DNA of 64,000 nt from Planctomycetota bacterium (GTDB taxonomy: Bacteria > Planctomycetota > Phycisphaerae > Tepidisphaerales > Tepidisphaeraceae): contig JAPLNB010000381.1 of assembly GCA_026693085.1 (NCBI GenBank), positions 23,404 to 87,403 on the forward strand, written 5' to 3'. Positions within the stretch are counted from its first letter, which is position 1. Each line of letters begins with the position of its first letter. Positions 63,350 to 64,000 of the stretch are shown in pieces. The notes below the pieces were generated by a model that searched no databases, was not told where the DNA came from, and saw only the letters and a program-made list of their open reading frames with translations. Both the position numbers and the translations under genes were made by a program.

Positions 63350-63454
63350 GAGGGGACGCCGGAGGAGATTGTGAAGGCGGCGGGGAGCTATACGGGGCAG
63401 TACCTCAAGGCGAAGCTGGGGCGGACGAGCGTGCGGGAATTGGCGACGGCATGA
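63350..63454 (+). pseudogene. Duplicated uvrA 3' end
   Basis: 105 bases encoding EGTPEEIVKAAGSYTGQY... to VRELATA-stop align without gaps to uvrA 62485-62589, with 95 identities counted by eye. Five codons differ silently and three change (KLKQA to KLGRT). The similarity extends a few codons to the left (REIAE versus RVIAE). There is no start codon, so it is a remnant flanking the toxin-antitoxin cassette. Confidence 0.93.
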
Positions 63455-63561
63455 GACCAATCGAGCAAGTTTCCGCCGCTTGTACTAATTTGCATACAGA
63501 TTAGCACTTCTTATATACAAGCCGTAATACTTTGTAGGATAGAGACTTACTACCACAAGAC

Positions 63562-63585
63562 GGCGGCTGAAGCCGCACCTACGAA
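63562..63585. repeat. REP-like hairpin (GCGGCTGAAGCCGC)
   Basis: Inverted repeat GCGGCT/AGCCGC with flanking cacctacga. On the minus strand it reads TCGTAGGTGCGGCTTCAGCCGCC, a form typical of dispersed REP-like elements. It overlaps the end of the last gene. Only one copy lies in this window. Confidence 0.4.
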
Positions 63586-64000
63586 TTGGGCAAGCCGAGC
63601 GCCTCACGCAGGCGATCGGCCAGCCAAACTTGTTCGCGTTTGCTCAACCCGCCGATACGGGCACTGGGTCGCCAGCGGCCACGATAGATCTTCACGCTGG
63701 CCCAACCGACGCGAACGGACGTAATGGTGCTGGTGGGCCATTGCTTGCACCAGTTCCATCGCCAGAGCGCGATGATGGTCGTCAATTGCTGGTGATTGGC
63801 CTCGAGTCGGACCTGTTCTTGTCCGCTGATGAACGAAATGGCCAGCGCAAATACCAGAAAGACGATCAGCTCCCAATCAAGGATCGCGTCTTTCCACCAG
63901 GATAGCGTTCCCACTACCGTTCCTGCTATGGTGACAGGCACACCCAGACGGTGCGACAATATAAACTGCCCAACTACGGCCAGCATCAACAGCAAAAACG
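63579..64000 (-). CDS. Membrane protein of unknown function, 5' end outside window
   Basis: About 138 residues visible. Two transmembrane helices (PVTIAGTVVGTLSWW region and WELIVFLVFALAISFI) are followed by a soluble tail with a bacterial PH-like look (TTIIALWRWNWCKQWPTSTITSVRVGWASVKIYRGRWRPSARIGGLSKREQVWLADRLREALG). The frame stays open to the window edge, so the true start lies to the right. No family assigned with certainty. Confidence 0.55.
   Translation of the reverse strand, partial: FLLLMLAVVGQFILSHRLGVPVTIAGTVVGTLSWWKDAILDWELIVFLVFALAISFISGQEQVRLEANHQQLTTIIALWRWNWCKQWPTSTITSVRVGWASVKIYRGRWRPSARIGGLSKREQVWLADRLREALGLPNS

Overview
The window looks like a chromosomal segment of a GC-rich Gram-negative bacterium, most probably a planctomycete (Phycisphaerae-like). 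The reasons are four prepilin-type FTLVELLVVI proteins plus one remnant, a secreted protease that starts with a planctomycete-style LEGRMLLS sorting motif, a DUF1080 protein, a CotH-family protein, and lipid A/Kdo and peptidoglycan-recycling genes. No rRNA or tRNA gene was recognised. Taxonomy is inferred from gene content only.

Layout. 0-9.6 kb: broken clpB start, a GGDEF protein, ilvN, waaA, a lipoprotein, a Tat-exported sugar isomerase-like protein, nadD, a sigma-70 factor with a clear promoter and terminator, a zinc-protease-like protein and a metallophosphoesterase. 9.7-21.2 kb: a pseudopilin, a metal chaperone, trpG, alkaline phosphatase, a short MgtE, a 1,428-residue GH2-like protein, a DUF1080 protein and an orphan atpD. 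21.2-35.7 kb: a same-strand block of three near-duplicate pseudopilins plus a truncated fourth, a subtilase with RTX-type repeats, a SecA-like ATPase lacking the C-terminal domains, a fusion of a PqqD-like domain with an M50 protease and an HlyD adaptor, a GAF-GAF-HlyD protein, a periplasmic HlyD protein and a small zincin. 35.7-43 kb: sppA, a zinc-ribbon/VWA-like membrane protein, an AT-richer island with a VapBC45-like toxin-antitoxin pair and an IS1-like transposase, an amidase-like protein and a Ser/Thr kinase. 43-49.6 kb: murQ and anmK (peptidoglycan recycling), clpS and aat (N-degron pathway), then a secreted protein and a dehydrogenase. 49.9-64 kb: CotH kinase, an amber-interrupted IS1380-like transposase, a methyltransferase, a BI-1 protein, an alr-SDR-uxaE operon, uvrA, and a second toxin-antitoxin pair between two copies of the uvrA 3' end.

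The most interesting candidate system is the 27.6-35.0 kb cluster: a SecA-type motor with three HlyD-type adaptor proteins, one fused to an intramembrane protease and a peptide-recognition-like domain, but no ABC transporter. A secreted RTX-like protease lies directly downstream. This could be a Sec-powered export and processing machine, but that is inference. Other notable signals are 7-bp-period repeat arrays of several families at gene ends and in frame inside waaA and uvrA, the duplicated uvrA tail, and an intergenic G-quadruplex motif.
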